Shown: positions 44,322 through 55,244, numbered from the stretch's first letter. The stretch is 64,000 bases of DNA from Euborellia annulipes (GCA_023213315.1 JAKCPI010006028.1:62001-126000), one strand, 5' to 3'. Numbers and translations: made by a program. Notes: generated by a model not told the origin, from the sequence alone.

Positions 44322-44492
44322 ACATATAACCGAATATTTATTAATTCAAATAAACAAAAAAGGTAGGCTACCGCCAGGAACTGTGTTCCAGTAGTAGGGC
44401 ATGCAGAGTAACATCGGCAGATCCATGGTGTAACTCCCGGCGGTACCTTCCTTTTTCGCTTATTTAAATTAATATATATTCCATTATATGTT
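44322..44492. mobile_element. tRNA-like foldback element T2
   Basis: Outer arms CGAATATTTATTAATTCAAA and complement at 44455-44480. The interior has TGTTCCAGTAGTAGGG (A-box-like, 44384-44394), GGCATGC, ATCGGCAGATCC and GGTGTAACTCCCGG (B-box-like, 44427-44437). Same family as T1 and T3, with decayed promoter boxes. Confidence 0.65.
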
Positions 44493-44769
44493 TTTCAAAA
44501 ATTATTTTAAATAGATAAAATAACCTATAACAGACTTGTTGGATTTTAATTATTAAACGAAATATATAATTTTTTTTTAAAAGGTTAATCTAAGAACTCG
44601 TATGAAAATTTTTTTGTAGAATTTAGATAATTAAATACATTCATCTAATTATTAAATTATTCATTGTTATAAAAAAAATTTTCATAAAAGTTTTAAAAAA
44701 TTTACTATTTTAAAGAAACCGGTAGTAACAATAAAATTCTTGTATTTTTCATCACCTTTTAGTGAGGTA

Positions 44770-45180
44770 AAAATTTTATAATTGCACAGCACACAACTTT
44801 TTAAAGAGAATCTAAAAAATAATTGATTTGTGAATTTTAATCAAAATTGTTGGAGCGAATTTTGAGAAAATCGAAAAAACTGAAAAAGTACATCAGTAAA
44901 GTATTAGTACTCTTTGACCGATTTTGTTTAAAAGCTTATTTTCACGGTCCAGGAGGGTACAAAACTTAAATATAAAATTTCATTCTCCTAGCTCAATTCC
45001 TTCATGTTTAAAATTGAACACACACACACCCACACACACAGACAGACCATGTGGCGAAAACCTCAGGGAACTTCAAAACGTATATATCCATCATAATCTC
45101 GACATCGAATTTTTGACATGAAGTCAATACTTTCTCTATCTATATATTAATATATATAGAGGTAAGAGAAAGTAAAAATG
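44770..45180 (+). repeat. HE repeat, left hairpin mostly lost
   Basis: GCACAGCACACAACTTTTTA joins directly to AAAGAGAATCTAAAAAATAA, so about 200 bp of the left part is deleted. The interior and right hairpin (45125-45175) are intact. Confidence 0.75.
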
Positions 45181-46215
45181 ATTGATACAGAGAAATATAC
45201 AATTTCTGAGTGGAAGAGACTTTCTAAATAAAATTGGTGGAATAATAAGTTAATACTAAGTTTATGCTAAAATATTTGATGGAAAAATAACGAGTTGTTT
45301 TAGACGATTAATCGACACATCGCATTTGATTTATCAAATAACATCGTGATGATCTTTTTCATGTAATAAAATACTTGTAGATTTCAAATGGCTATATTAG
45401 TAATTAACCTGATTAAAAAACGCCAACAATATTATCAAAACAATAAATTTATCATTAATGATTTTTTTTTTCTATTGACCTACTTATGTATTCTTATGAT
45501 GATAATGAGTGAATATTGATTCGTTTTATGATCCGATTCCCATTTAAAATCCACAGGAAAAATATGCTAAGTGAGATGATTAATGGAACATAGAAGCCCC
45601 ACCATTTTTTTGAAAGAGAGGCCCGCTCACATTCTTCAAATCCAACTTGTCAAACTTATAGTTAGCGGTGATTTGTTTCCGAGTACTTCTGGCCTTGGCT
45701 AGCCTAATTCAACACTAATTCGAATATATATGAAACTATTTAAGAACAAGCCGCCCCTCTGTGAATACATTTCAGACAAAGATTTATTATTTCATTGCTG
45801 AAATCGCTTGTTTTTTTTTTCTTGGCCAGGCAAATTGTATGCTTACTTTCACAGAAACGGGCTTTGATTAACCGCTCTGCTTAAACGCGATGATTTATTT
45901 TTTATTATATTTTTGTTAAATTTTTTTTAAGCTATTAAGGATTAAAGGAATGTTTCGCATTATTAAAAATTTCGGGGTCATCGGAGAATAGAGTAAATAT
46001 AAGCGTAGTAATTAAGGCATAATCATCTTTTTGTGAAATTTTGAAGGATATGTCACAGGGAAATGATAAAATCGGGGAATTGATTAAATCCTATGAGATA
46101 TTAAAATGACGATTCGATTTGTAGATTATGTTAATTTATTTAACGTCTTTTTCGGCAACGAAGGCCATTTGGACCCGTCCATATTTATTTAAATTGATTT
46201 GTAGAAAAATCAATT
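45181..46215. other. AT-rich stretch with a GC-elevated patch 45590-45870
   Basis: An acceptor-like TTTTTTTTTTCTTGGCCAG (ending at about 45831) precedes 13 open codons. This is too short to support a gene. No repeat family match. Confidence 0.3.
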
Positions 46216-46216
46216 C

Positions 46217-46760
46217 TATAAAAAATCTGGTGTGATGGGACAAGACACAACCCTCTTACCCTTGGTAATAAAGCTGCGCGTTGTGCTTGTAACATCAGAA
46301 TTTTTATTGTTGGATATATACTGTATATTTAGTTTTCAACCGATATGAAGTGCAAGAGTAAAAGATGCTTCATAAAAATTTTGAGTGCAAAATGAGGATA
46401 TACATTTTAAAAAGCATCTGAAAAATAATTGGTTTATGAATTTTAATCAAAATGACTGGAGCGAATTTTGAGAAAATCGAAAAAAACTGATCAAGTACAT
46501 CAGTAAAATACTAGAACTTTTTGGCCGATTTTTTTCAAAAGCTTTCTGCCAGGCGCCACATAACTTAAATACCAAATTTCAACTTCCTAGCTCTTTTCGT
46601 TCTTGAGATATTTATTTTGTTCACAAACAGACAGCGGAACCCACTTAAGACCTCAATAACGTGTAATTCCATCAAAATCTCGACATCGAATTTTTGATAT
46701 GAATCTAATACTTTCTCTAACATATATATATATATAAGTAAGAGAAAGCAAAAATATTTC
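46217..46760 (+). repeat. HE repeat, short subfamily
   Basis: Left hairpin AAAAAATCTGGTGTGATGGG with AACATCAGAATTTTTATTG, interior, and right end CATATATATATATATAAGTA AGAGAAAGC. Slightly shortened by internal deletions. Confidence 0.75.
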
Positions 46761-47449
46761 AAACCATTTTTTAAATGAAAAGATGTTAATTTATTTAAAT
46801 CACCAATGAAATAGGCTTTAAACATTTCAGAATTTGAGAGGATATATAAGATGTAAGCATAATATAAAAAATAATACAAAAAAAAAAACTATCTCAATTC
46901 ATTTGGCATAATTTTTAATCCATATCATCAAACATCAATTGGATGTTTCATTATGAGTTAGTTTTCCAATATTAAATCAATTAAATAATTAGATAGATGA
47001 GTGGAGGGGATGAAAGTCTCTTAGAACCGTGGGAATATCTATCATAAATTCTCCATATTTGTCGTCCTTTCTGAAGAACCTGTTTGCACTAAATAAACTA
47101 CAAGTGCAATGTGGAGAAATTACTCTTCTCTTTGCTTGATTGAAACGACACAATTTTTTTTTTCTTAATTAATTGTGTAATTTTGTTAATTCCCATATTT
47201 AATAAATTTTTTTTCAGATGACAGGTATTTTATTGAAACAATAGAATAGAGTGATCTTTTGTAGTAGAGGGAATGTCGGAGATAAGGGGAAGAGAGGAGG
47301 ATTGTGTACCATGTGTCTACAAAGATATGTCCAGATTCGTAAATTTATCAAAGCCGATCAATTTTAAAATAATATTTGAAGAAATATAAATAATATAAAG
47401 AAGTATTAAGAGAAAGAATAATTCAAGTCTTAATACTTTATTATATGAT
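46761..47449. other. AT-rich stretch, nothing recognised
   Basis: A minus frame at 46565-46879 overlaps the HE end and is low-complexity. No gene is called. Confidence 0.45.
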
Positions 47450-47498
47450 AAAGTAAAAAGTGTACTTCAAAATAATTTAATAAAATTTTACTAATATA

Positions 47499-47893
47499 CT
47501 GATTATAACTGGATATGGCTGATGTGTATGTATTCAAGGGATGATGAATAGGCAGCCAACACAAAAAAAAAATTAATTTTCTCTGTCGACATTTCGAACG
47601 CTCATCGGTCATCATCAGGACCTACAGTCAACAAATATTATTTATTCATTTACATAGACATAATATTGCATCAGAGTATAATTACTTACAGATAGAAAAG
47701 TCATAAACTTAGATGGATATAGCTTGTCATATACAGATACATAAATAAATACTGATGATACATTTCAATATATGAATAAATAATGTTTGTTGACTGTAGG
47801 TCCTGATGGATGAGCGTTCGAAACGTCGAGAGAGAAAATTAAAAATTTGGTTTTTTTTTTGTTTTGGCTGCCTATTCATCATTCCTTGAATAT
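47499..47893. repeat. HHR foldback unit P8 with 14-bp flanking duplication
   Basis: ATTTTACTAATATA at 47485-47498 and 47894-47907 is perfect. The arms pair from ATTCAAGGGATGATGAATAG (47532) to the complement near 47870-47890. The extra 33 bases lie on the left. Both arms carry hammerhead motifs. Confidence 0.8.
47584..47627 (-). ncRNA. Hammerhead candidate HHR-9
   Basis: Minus strand: CTGATGA (47618-47612), a weak stem II around CCGATGAGCG, GAA, ATGT, cleavage base C, and stem I GTC with GAC. In the opposite arm (47803-47830, plus) the core is shortened to CTGATGGA with GAAACGTC preserved. Confidence 0.5.
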
Positions 47894-48102
47894 ATTTTAC
47901 TAATATATTTTTTAAAGAGCATCTAAAAAATAGTTGATTTATGAATTTTAATCAAAATCGTTATTAGAGGCAACTTTGAGAAAATCCAAGCAAAATGAAA
48001 AAGTACATCAGTAAAGTACTAGTACTTTTTGGCCGATTTTGTTTAAAAGCTTATTTTAACTAATTTAAATTTAAAATTTCAACAAGCTCATTTCCTTAAA
48101 TC

Positions 48103-48103
<1 letters not shown>

Positions 48104-48137
<34 letters not shown>
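48104..48137 (+). repeat. (CA)n microsatellite
   Basis: About 17 CA units occupy the place where HE repeats normally have ACACACAGACAGAC, so this arose by expansion within the repeat. Confidence 0.9.
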
Positions 48138-48139
<2 letters not shown>

Positions 48140-48285
48140 TAATTTGCGGGACCCACTTTTTTGGACTCAGGGGACCTCAAAACATGTATTGCCATGAAAA
48201 TCTCGATATCAAATTTTTAACATGATAGCAATACTTTCTCACTATATATTACATATATAGGTAAGAGAAAATAAAAATTCAAAAT

Positions 48286-48898
48286 TAATACATACGAAAA
48301 TATTCATTTTTACGAAAATATAAAACAAAAATAAACAACTCCAAAAACATTCAGAAGTTAGCTCTCTGTGTTTTTGCAATTATTGATTCATTTGACTGCA
48401 TTCAACGATCCATAGAAGAAATCCTAAAGTTTTAAGAAGCATCACCATTCTTTTTTAAGATACGAAAAATGGAATAATAAATAATAATAACTTCTTCTTT
48501 TCTTGACATTTTATCGGAATAAATCCGTGAACTCTCTCTTTCTATTGTTTTTTTAAAACTTTAAACATCCGTTGATAAGAAAGTAAGTGTAAATACTAAC
48601 AGAAGATATGTTAGTTTAGCTCGGGTAACTCGTGGTCGCCATCCACGTACTCACAAGATATGAGTCCCTGAGTTTTAATTTAAAGAACTCTTGGGTTTGC
48701 CTTACAGAAATGGTTCATTTCAAGTTTAAGACAGCTAAAACCAAAAAACTTTACCAAATCAATAAAATTCCACGAATTAAAAATGAGAAACAATTATTAT
48801 TATTATTATTTTTTTGGTAGGGAAAAATTTTTATTGAATAAATAAAGAATTGCATATACCAATATCATATAGGATGGTCTATGGATTAATTAAGAGGA
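48286..48898. other. AT-rich stretch with one SINE scrap
   Basis: Apart from 48600-48672 nothing is recognised. Confidence 0.45.
48600..48672 (-). mobile_element. 5S-like SINE head fragment S12
   Basis: TTTAGCTCGGGTAACTCGTG, GTCGCCATCCACGTACTC and GAGTCCCTGAG keep only the head. The body is missing. Confidence 0.6.
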
Positions 48899-49056
48899 AC
48901 ATATAACCGAATATTTATTAAAATTTAAACAGAGAAAAAGGTAGGTACTGCCTGGAGTCGTACCATGGAACTACCGATTTGGACTTAGCATGCGGAACTG
49001 TGGTCTAGTAGTAGGGCATGCTGAGTACAAATCGGCAGATCCTGGTACTACTCCCA
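48899..49056. mobile_element. tRNA-like foldback element T3, right end truncated
   Basis: The left arm starts ACATATAACCGAATATTTAT as in T2. TGGTCTAGTAG (49001-49011) is a perfect A box, and GGTACTACTCC (49043-49053) is a B box with two changes. The left arm carries the inverted 3' half (GGAGTCGTACCATGGAACTA). The right arm ends abruptly at an HE hairpin. Confidence 0.65.
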
Positions 49057-49138
49057 CAAAAATCTGATGTGACACAGAACACAACTTTCGAGAAAGTTCT
49101 GAGCTGTGCGATCAGTCACACCAGATGTTTTTGTGGTG
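49055..49138 (+). repeat. Isolated HE left-end hairpin
   Basis: ACAAAAATCTGATGTGACAC pairs with CAGTCACACCAGATGTTTTT. The rest of the HE repeat is missing, so the hairpin alone can persist or move. Confidence 0.7.
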
Positions 49139-50183
49139 CTTACGCCTAACCAATTGTGTATTTACCATTTCCGAAATAAATAAATTTAATTAAACTTTTT
49201 CCAAAAATGCAGGTTCTAAAAAAAAACCTTATTTTCAATCAAGTAGATTTTATTATAATTTTAAATACTTGGAATCAAAAAAAAGTAATGACATTTCATT
49301 TCCACCCCATTGCATTAAAACAATAAAAATTCTTTTATTTCATTAATTTTTTTTTCTTTTTTGTACAACAATATTAATTTCAAATTTAAATAGAATGATT
49401 TAATTAAAAAGAAATGAGAATCGAGAGCAGGCTACGTGTTATCCTTTTCAAATTTGAAAACGTGAGAGCGACCTGGAGACCAAATGGTCAATCTCCATTA
49501 AGCCTTTCCTGGTGAAAATGTTAATATATGGTTGTATTATCATCATTATTAAACTGATCCTGGTTACCAGGAACTCTGTCTTTCTTGGATTCTGCATTTT
49601 TTTTCATCTTCTTATAACTTCATACACGTTCGTGATATGATTTTTAATTAGTCTCTCTCTGAACATGGGGAAACATTTCTGATCAAATAACGTAAATTAA
49701 TTTTATTGCTTAGGTATTTTAATTATTCTTATTATTACTTTGTAAATTCCGACAAGCAAAATAAACGTTTGATGAATATTATGAATGCAGATAATAAGTT
49801 AAAACAATTTAACATATACATTATTATTTACATTAAATCACAATGAGAAAAAAAAATTTTTAAAAACATAATGAGGACATTCAAAAATGGTATGAAGATC
49901 AATTATAAGAAGAATTTGTTAATTTATTTAGAGATTTTTTTTTCTGTGCTACCGAGAGAGAGGGGAGGGGGGAGTTGAATTGTTATTAAAATTTAATAAT
50001 TATGGGATTAAAATTCTTGAAAATATATTAATAAAAGAAATGTTTAAGACAATTTTTTTTTAATGAAAAAAGAATAAAAAAAAAATATGATAGTTCTTAA
50101 AAATAAAAATTTGTTATTTATATGTCAATCTTGGGGAGAGGTTAGAGTAAATACCCCCTTTACATCCCCTTGACAGCGACAGT
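49139..50183. other. AT-rich stretch, nothing recognised
   Basis: A small mixed patch at 49425-49510 has no coding frame. Confidence 0.5.
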
Positions 50184-50450
50184 AATAATAATCTACAAAG
50201 AATTGTAACAAGGAGCAAGCAATTACTTAAAATTATTATGCTTTAAACTTAGATGATTTGAAGGAAGTCTGTGTCAATTATAATTGTGTAAAAAATATTT
50301 TTAGAGAAGAGTCTATCTAAAATAATTTTTTACACATTTATTGACACATCAAATCATCTAAGTTTAAAGCATGAAAATTGTATTATAATCAAAAAATTAA
50401 TAAGTAATTGGTCCTTGTTACAATTCTTTATAGATATTTTTATTGCAGAT
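50184..50450. repeat. Palindromic element, about 265 bp
   Basis: Arms pair AAAGAATTGTAACAAGGAGC with its complement at about 50410-50435, and CTTTAAACTTAGATGATTTG with 50350-50370. No hammerhead core and no clear flanking duplication. Could be a MITE. Confidence 0.6.
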
Positions 50451-50549
50451 ATACAGGCGTTTGGAAATATCTACAAATAAAATAATATGAGATTGATCTA
50501 TCAAAAGCTGATATGATTAAATTCTGAATCATTAATTTTTGTTCGCTAG

Positions 50550-50632
50550 AAGATTTTTCAATTAATTACTGCAGAGCTCACTTAGAAATTGACAACTGAT
50601 GCTCTGCAGTAATTAATCGAAAAATCTATTGT
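50550..50632. repeat. Short palindrome, about 80 bp
   Basis: AGATTTTTCAATTAATTACT and GCAGAGC pair with GCTCTGCAGTAATTAATCGA and AAAATCT. Class unknown. Confidence 0.6.
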
Positions 50633-50639
50633 TAGTAAA

Positions 50640-51744
50640 TAAATCGTTTTGGTTAGTTACCTTCCAAAAATCACACTCCAAATAAAATGAATAAATAAAC
50701 TTTCGAAAAATTTAAACATGGACACCACAATTTATAATTATATTCTCTCTGTTTCTTAATTTTTATAGAGAAATGTTTGCAAAAAATAAATATTATGCAA
50801 GTGCATTACAGATAGTATAATATTTCATTTCTAGTAAATTTAAGATAAGATAAATTTTTCAAATAAACACCTTAATTATGTAAATAAAATGATAATATTT
50901 ATAAAAAATCAATTAATCCAACTTTTTTTTTTTTTTCTTTCAAACACACATTGAGAAATAAATAATATAGAAAGATAAGTGAATTTCTCGAAAATAATTA
51001 ATCTAGATCAAGGTAAGCTTGAGGTAAATTTTCTCTAGATCTATTTATCTAGGAAGAGGGTCGTAAGAAATGCGTTCTAAGAATGCGAGCAAGAAAACGC
51101 TTAAATATCCTAGATTCGAAATTATTGAAACTGAAAGTGGAGAGTTGGAAAAAAAATGCATTCAAATAAATAAATAAATCTCTAGAGATTTCTAATTTTT
51201 ACAGTGAATTAAATTATATAAAGTCGAGTATTTATTAATATGGTTAGGCTTTTCTATTTCTCTTAATAATAAAATAAATACTTGACTCGATTAAGGGAGC
51301 GAATTGAAAATTTTATATAAGTAAATTTAGATAATATTTTATTTTAAATTGTTTTATTAAAAACTTTATGATAAAGAATTTTTAAATGTCTACTAAATCA
51401 AAATTAAAAATTCAACAGTGGAGGTTCCAGAGAGAGGGGGTGGGGGCAGAAAATTTTAATAAGTGAAATCGGACAATCAGTGGCGCATTTAAATAGTGGA
51501 CGTTAATGGAGTGATAAAAATTTTGTTAAAATTCAATTTATTATTAATAAAGGTCCTTGCATGATTAAAATTTTTATTTTAATTTATGGGAATATTTTTT
51601 TCTTGGAGGGCCAATCAACCCTTGGGTCCCGGGAATCGAATCCAGAATTTTGTACCCTTTGCACCGGGCCACGAAATTGTTAAATATATCTATGACTTGT
51701 CACGTCTGAATCGAGGTATTCATTGAAAATTAATATCTTATTTA
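50640..51744. other. AT-rich stretch with one tRNA-like fragment
   Basis: At 51619-51680 the minus strand reads GTGGCCCGGTGCAAAGGG and then GGATTCGATTCCCGGGACCC, with a B box GATTCGATTCC one base from consensus. A tRNA-derived remnant. The remainder is unrecognised. Confidence 0.45.
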
Positions 51745-52415
51745 AAATACATTTTTACTTTCTCTTACGTCTATATATATGTTAATATATAGAGAGAGAA
51801 AGTATTGGATTCATGTCAAAAATTTGATGTCGAGATTTTGATGGAAATACACGTTATGAGGTCCCCTGAATCCAAAAAAGTGGTTTTCGCGACATGGTCT
51901 GTCTGTCTGTGTGTGAGTGTGAATAAAATATCTCAAGAACGAAAAAAGCTACGAGGTTGAAATTTTATATTTAAGTTAGGCAGGCACCCCCATGGGACGT
52001 AACACGAAACTTTTGAACAAAAAAAAATCGACCAAAGAGTACTAGTACTTTACTGATGCACTTTTTCAGTTTTTTCGATTTTCTCTAAATTCGATTCAAC
52101 GATTTTTTTTTTAAATTCAAAAATCAATTATTTTTTAGATTCTCTTTAAAATGTATATTCTCATTTTGTCATTGAAATCTTATGAAGACCACTTTACTCT
52201 TGTACTCGATAGAAAAGATAGGAGAAATGGTTCCCATGGTAACACAATATAAATATTTCTCCATACTTATAAATTTTACATCTTGAATTCTAATATTTAA
52301 ATATATGTCGACACGAAAAATCTGGTGTGACAAGCACAGAACACAACTTTCGACTACCGAAGGTAAGAGAAAGTTGTGTGATGTGCGACAGTCACACCAG
52401 ATTTTTTTAATTTAT
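51745..52415 (-). repeat. HE repeat, complete short subfamily
   Basis: Right hairpin TTTTTACTTTCTCTTACG with GAGAGAGAAAGTATTGG, interior, GATAGGAGAAATGGTTCCCA, and the left hairpin AAAAATCTGGTGTGACAAGC with GTCACACCAGATTTTTT. Mirror-image orientation of the reference copy at 41343. Confidence 0.85.
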
Positions 52416-52439
52416 TGAAGGTCTTTTTCGAAAAATAAA

Positions 52440-52540
52440 TTTTTATTCCATGAGACGGGATGTGAACCCGTGATCTTTGATACAGATGGTCAGCACGCTA
52501 ACCACCAAAATAAAACACCAAGGCCCGAGGGCATTTAAAA
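52440..52540 (-). mobile_element. tRNA-derived SINE head, GCCCTCGGGC family, copy 2
   Basis: Minus strand: GCCCTCGGGCCTTGGTG, a TTTTATTTT insertion, GGTGGTTAGCGTGCTGACC, and a perfect five-pair T arm ACGGGTTCACATCCCGT (52471-52455). The B box GGTTCACATCC is one base from consensus. Shares its head with 28776-28850. Confidence 0.6.
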
Positions 52541-52613
52541 TACATAGATCTTGGAAATTATTTAATTAAAATGAATATTAATGAAGATTTCGAAATACAA
52601 ACAAGGTTTTATT

Positions 52614-52747
52614 ATTACTAAGGGGTTACTTGTCATGTAAGGTAGTTGATTTGGTGGCATGTACCAAAGGGAAAAAATAATTTTTATTATAAAAATTTTT
52701 TTTCCATTAGTACCAGCAACTCAAATACCTTACATGATGGGTAACCT
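52614..52747. repeat. Palindromic element, about 134 bp
   Basis: GGGGTTACTTGTCATGTAAG and GGTACATGCCACCAAATC-type arms pair with CTTACATGATGGGTAACC and TTAGTACCAGCAACTCAAAT. AT-rich loop. Class unknown. Confidence 0.6.
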
Positions 52748-52899
52748 AGAGCTCTGCTTAATAATATAATATTAATGTTTCTCTAGAGGAAAGGGGAGGG
52801 GGGAGGAATTTACTCCTCAAAAGGAGACCTGAATAATTTTTGTTAAATTGTGAATTTGAACCTGAATTGTTTACAATTTGAGATTAGTCTCCACCAAAT

Positions 52900-53560
52900 G
52901 AATATAGAGAAAGTATTGTTAAAAATTCGATGTCAAAATTTTGATGGATATACACGTTTTGAGGTTTCCTGAGTCCCGCAAAATGGTCTGTCTGTGTGTC
53001 TGTGTTCAATTTAAAGCATGAAGGAATTGAGCTCTTCTTCTGTCCTCGCCCCATTCCCCCGGGGTCGGCGGATCTCACTCTTTTCCCTCCAATCCTATCA
53101 TGCGTTTTTGCGACTGGAAGAAATAAGACAGGCCGGCCCGTCGCACGGTCTGACGCCTTTTGAAAAGAGGAAGGCAGAGACGGACATACAAAGAACTGAA
53201 GGACTGCCTGTCCTAGCTCGGGTAGCTCGTGGTCGCCATCCACGTACCCACAAGATTGTAGGCCCCTGAGCGAATGAAGGAATTGAGCTACGAGATTGAA
53301 ATTTTATATTTAAGTTAGGAAACCCCCTGAGGCGTGAAAATAAGCTTTTGAACAAAATCGCCCAAAAAGTACTTATACTTTACTAATGTACTTTTTCAGT
53401 TTTTTTTTTTTTTTTTTGATTTTCTCAAATTTCGCTTCAACGATTTTAATCAAAATTTAAATTATAAAATTTCGGCTGAATAAAAAATCTGATGTGAGAA
53501 CACAACTTTAAAATATGGAAGTTAAGAGCTGTGCGACCAGTTACACCAGATTTTTTTTTA
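52900..53560 (-). repeat. HE repeat, split by a SINE
   Basis: GAGAAAGTATTGTTAAAAAT begins the interior. It stops at ATGAAGGAATTGAGCT (53033) and resumes at the same 16 bases (53274). The left hairpin lies at 53478-53555. Confidence 0.8.
53034..53273 (-). mobile_element. 5S-like SINE copy S6
   Basis: ATGAAGGAATTGAGCT at 53018-53033 and 53274-53289 is a perfect 16-bp duplication, with the host HE repeat as empty-site reference. Minus strand: head GCTCAGGGGCCTACAATCTT, GTACGTGGATGGCGACC, body, then a GAAGAAG tail at 53040-53034. The clearest proof that the family retroposes. Confidence 0.9.
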
Positions 53561-53800
53561 AAGATAATTTATCTAGCTATTTATGAATTTATTTATTATT
53601 CATTCAGTCACAGCTTAATGAAAAGAATATGAATGAGATGAAAATATGACATAATTAGTAAATGACTAGAACATCGAAGGTTAAAAATTTCATAATAATA
53701 GTACACAAAGCAATTTATAGTTGTGATGTTATATTATTAATAAGAGGGATATGAAATGAGAGATGCAGCTAAGGGTTTTACTTTTATTTTATTTATTCAA

Positions 53801-53855
53801 TTCGCACAGCTGACCTTTCGGTCCTGTGTATGGACCATCTTCAGAGCTGGCGAAA
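53801..53855 (-). ncRNA. Hammerhead ribozyme candidate HHR-10
   Basis: Minus strand: CTGAAGA (53844-53838), stem II GGTCC with GGACC, then GAAAGGTC, in which the usual ACGT has one change. Stem I pairs TTCGCCAGCT with AGCTGTGCGAA over ten pairs with one bulged T. Confidence 0.65.
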
Positions 53856-53938
53856 AGTCATTATGAATGTGTCATAGTTTTATACATTGTTGAACAAACT
53901 CGTATACAATAAATATATACACAGTATCATTTTATGTA

Positions 53939-54141
53939 CAGTGAGGCACAATATTAAGTCCCACCCATGCGTTTTCTACTTGTGATTATTTCAATGTTTT
54001 TATAAAAGAAGATGAATATTGGAAATTTTCTAGGTTTGAACCATGAAAGTTTCTATTAAAAAATATATAATATTTTTTAAAAACAATGTAATAATCACAA
54101 GTAGAAAACGCATGGGTGGGATTTAATATTGTCCCTCACTG
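53939..54141. mobile_element. Tc1/mariner-like MITE, CAGTGAGG family copy 1
   Basis: CAGTGAGGCACAATATTAAG at the left and TTAATATTGTCCCTCACTG at the right are inverted, with arms of about 65 bp through CCCACCCATGCGTTTTCTAC. TA flanks both ends (53937-53938, 54142-54143). A second copy is at 61087-61432. Confidence 0.85.
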
Positions 54142-54232
54142 TAATTGGTCATCGCATACTGTGTATATATTTATTATATATGAGTTTGTTCAGCAATGTA
54201 TAAAATCCACTATGACACTTACATAATGACTT

Positions 54233-54286
54233 TTCGACAGCTCTGAAGATGATCCAAACACGTGATCGAAACGTCAGCTGTGCGAA
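54233..54286 (+). ncRNA. Hammerhead ribozyme candidate HHR-11
   Basis: CTGAAGA (54243-54249), stem II GATC with GATC (54251-54254, 54264-54267), GAA, self-complementary ACGT (54271-54274), cleavage base C54275. Stem I TTCGACAGCT (54233-54242) pairs with AGCTGTGCGAA (54276-54286) with one bulge. All elements present. Confidence 0.75.
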
Positions 54287-54352
54287 TTGAATAAATAAAA
54301 CAAAAGAAAAAACCTTGGCTGCATCTCTCATTTCATATCCCTCTTATTATTA

Positions 54353-55244
54353 TAATAATAATAATAATAATAAAGAAATTTAAAAATAATGAAATGGTGT
54401 TTTATTTAATATGTAAATCAAGGTAATAATTGCAGCTTTTTCATTAACCTGGTTAATTTATTCATTGTAAGCTAAAATTTTTGGAAATTCAGAGGTAAAA
54501 GCACGTCGTAATGATGACGTAAGCGAACCAACAAAACACGTTTATAAATTAAAAAAATCACTCTATCTATCATTCAATTTCAGATTTGTTTCCTTTTCTG
54601 ATTAATATTTTTCTCAATATATTTCCATTAATTTCTATTATATATTATCATATATTATTCTTTTAAGCAGGATAAAAAGTTTTCCCTGAGTTTTAGAGGA
54701 AGTTTATTTTTATATCTATTTTTAAATTGAGAAAGAATGAAGTCGAAAGAAGAGTTTCAAACAAACTGTAAATGTTTGGGGAGTTTGATCTTTTAAGGGG
54801 AGGATTAAAAAAGCTCTTATACTCTGTTTAATATTGTTAAATATTTTTAGAAGCCATAAAGTAAACTTGTTTATTTATTCTTATAGATTGATTTTCAATT
54901 CAGCTTATGTTTGATTAAAAGTAAGTATTTTTTTTTTTGTTTTATATTAAATTTAGTCAAAAATATTATGAAATTTTAAGAAAATTCTTGATAACAAGGA
55001 TATGATAATTTAATCAAAACGTAGATAAAGAAATTAAATACAAGATTATAAAAATTAAATTTTTTTTTTTTCAATTTTTATCTTTTTATTAATAATTAAA
55101 TTGTTTAAAAAATTAAAATGATTAATTTTTTTATTATTAGAAACAAATATGCACAAAGGAATTTGTCGTGTTCAAAAAAAATACAATCAAATATTTTTCT
55201 ATTGTCTATTCGAAATTTTCTAATAAGAATATGAAATAATTTCA
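54353..55244. other. AT-rich stretch with TAA microsatellite at its start
   Basis: (AAT)n extends to about 54372. No other feature is recognised. Confidence 0.5.

Larger units (their letters stand above)
47450..48285 (+). repeat. HE repeat, split by an HHR foldback
   Basis: AAGTGTACTTCAAAATAATT and ATTTTACTAATATA, then the foldback. HE resumes with ATTTTACTAATATATTTTTT and continues to the right hairpin at 48235-48280. A (CA)n tract occupies 48104-48137. Confidence 0.75.
53736..54352. repeat. HHR foldback unit P9, split by a Tc1-like MITE
   Basis: Arms pair from AGAGGGATATGAAATGAGAG (53741) to CTCATTTCATATCCCTCTTA (54327-54346) and contain ATTCAATTCGCACAGCTGAC and complement, CGAAAAGTCATTATG and GTATACAATAAATATATAC. 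Both arms have hammerheads. The MITE lies at the centre. Flanking duplication not resolved because both edges are TAA-rich. Confidence 0.75.

Noticed and set aside
45813..45871. Acceptor-like TTTTTTTTCTTGGCCAG with ANCMLTFTETGFD and a stop
   Set aside because: Thirteen codons are too few to judge, and no supporting exon is nearby.
17776..53269. A recurring minus-strand peptide with DGDHELPEL in several places (17970, 32305, 43474, 53243)
   Set aside because: It is the translation of the SINE head GTGGATGGCGACCACGAG in repeated copies. The start is not ATG and the frames diverge or stop differently in each copy, so it is a repeat by-product.
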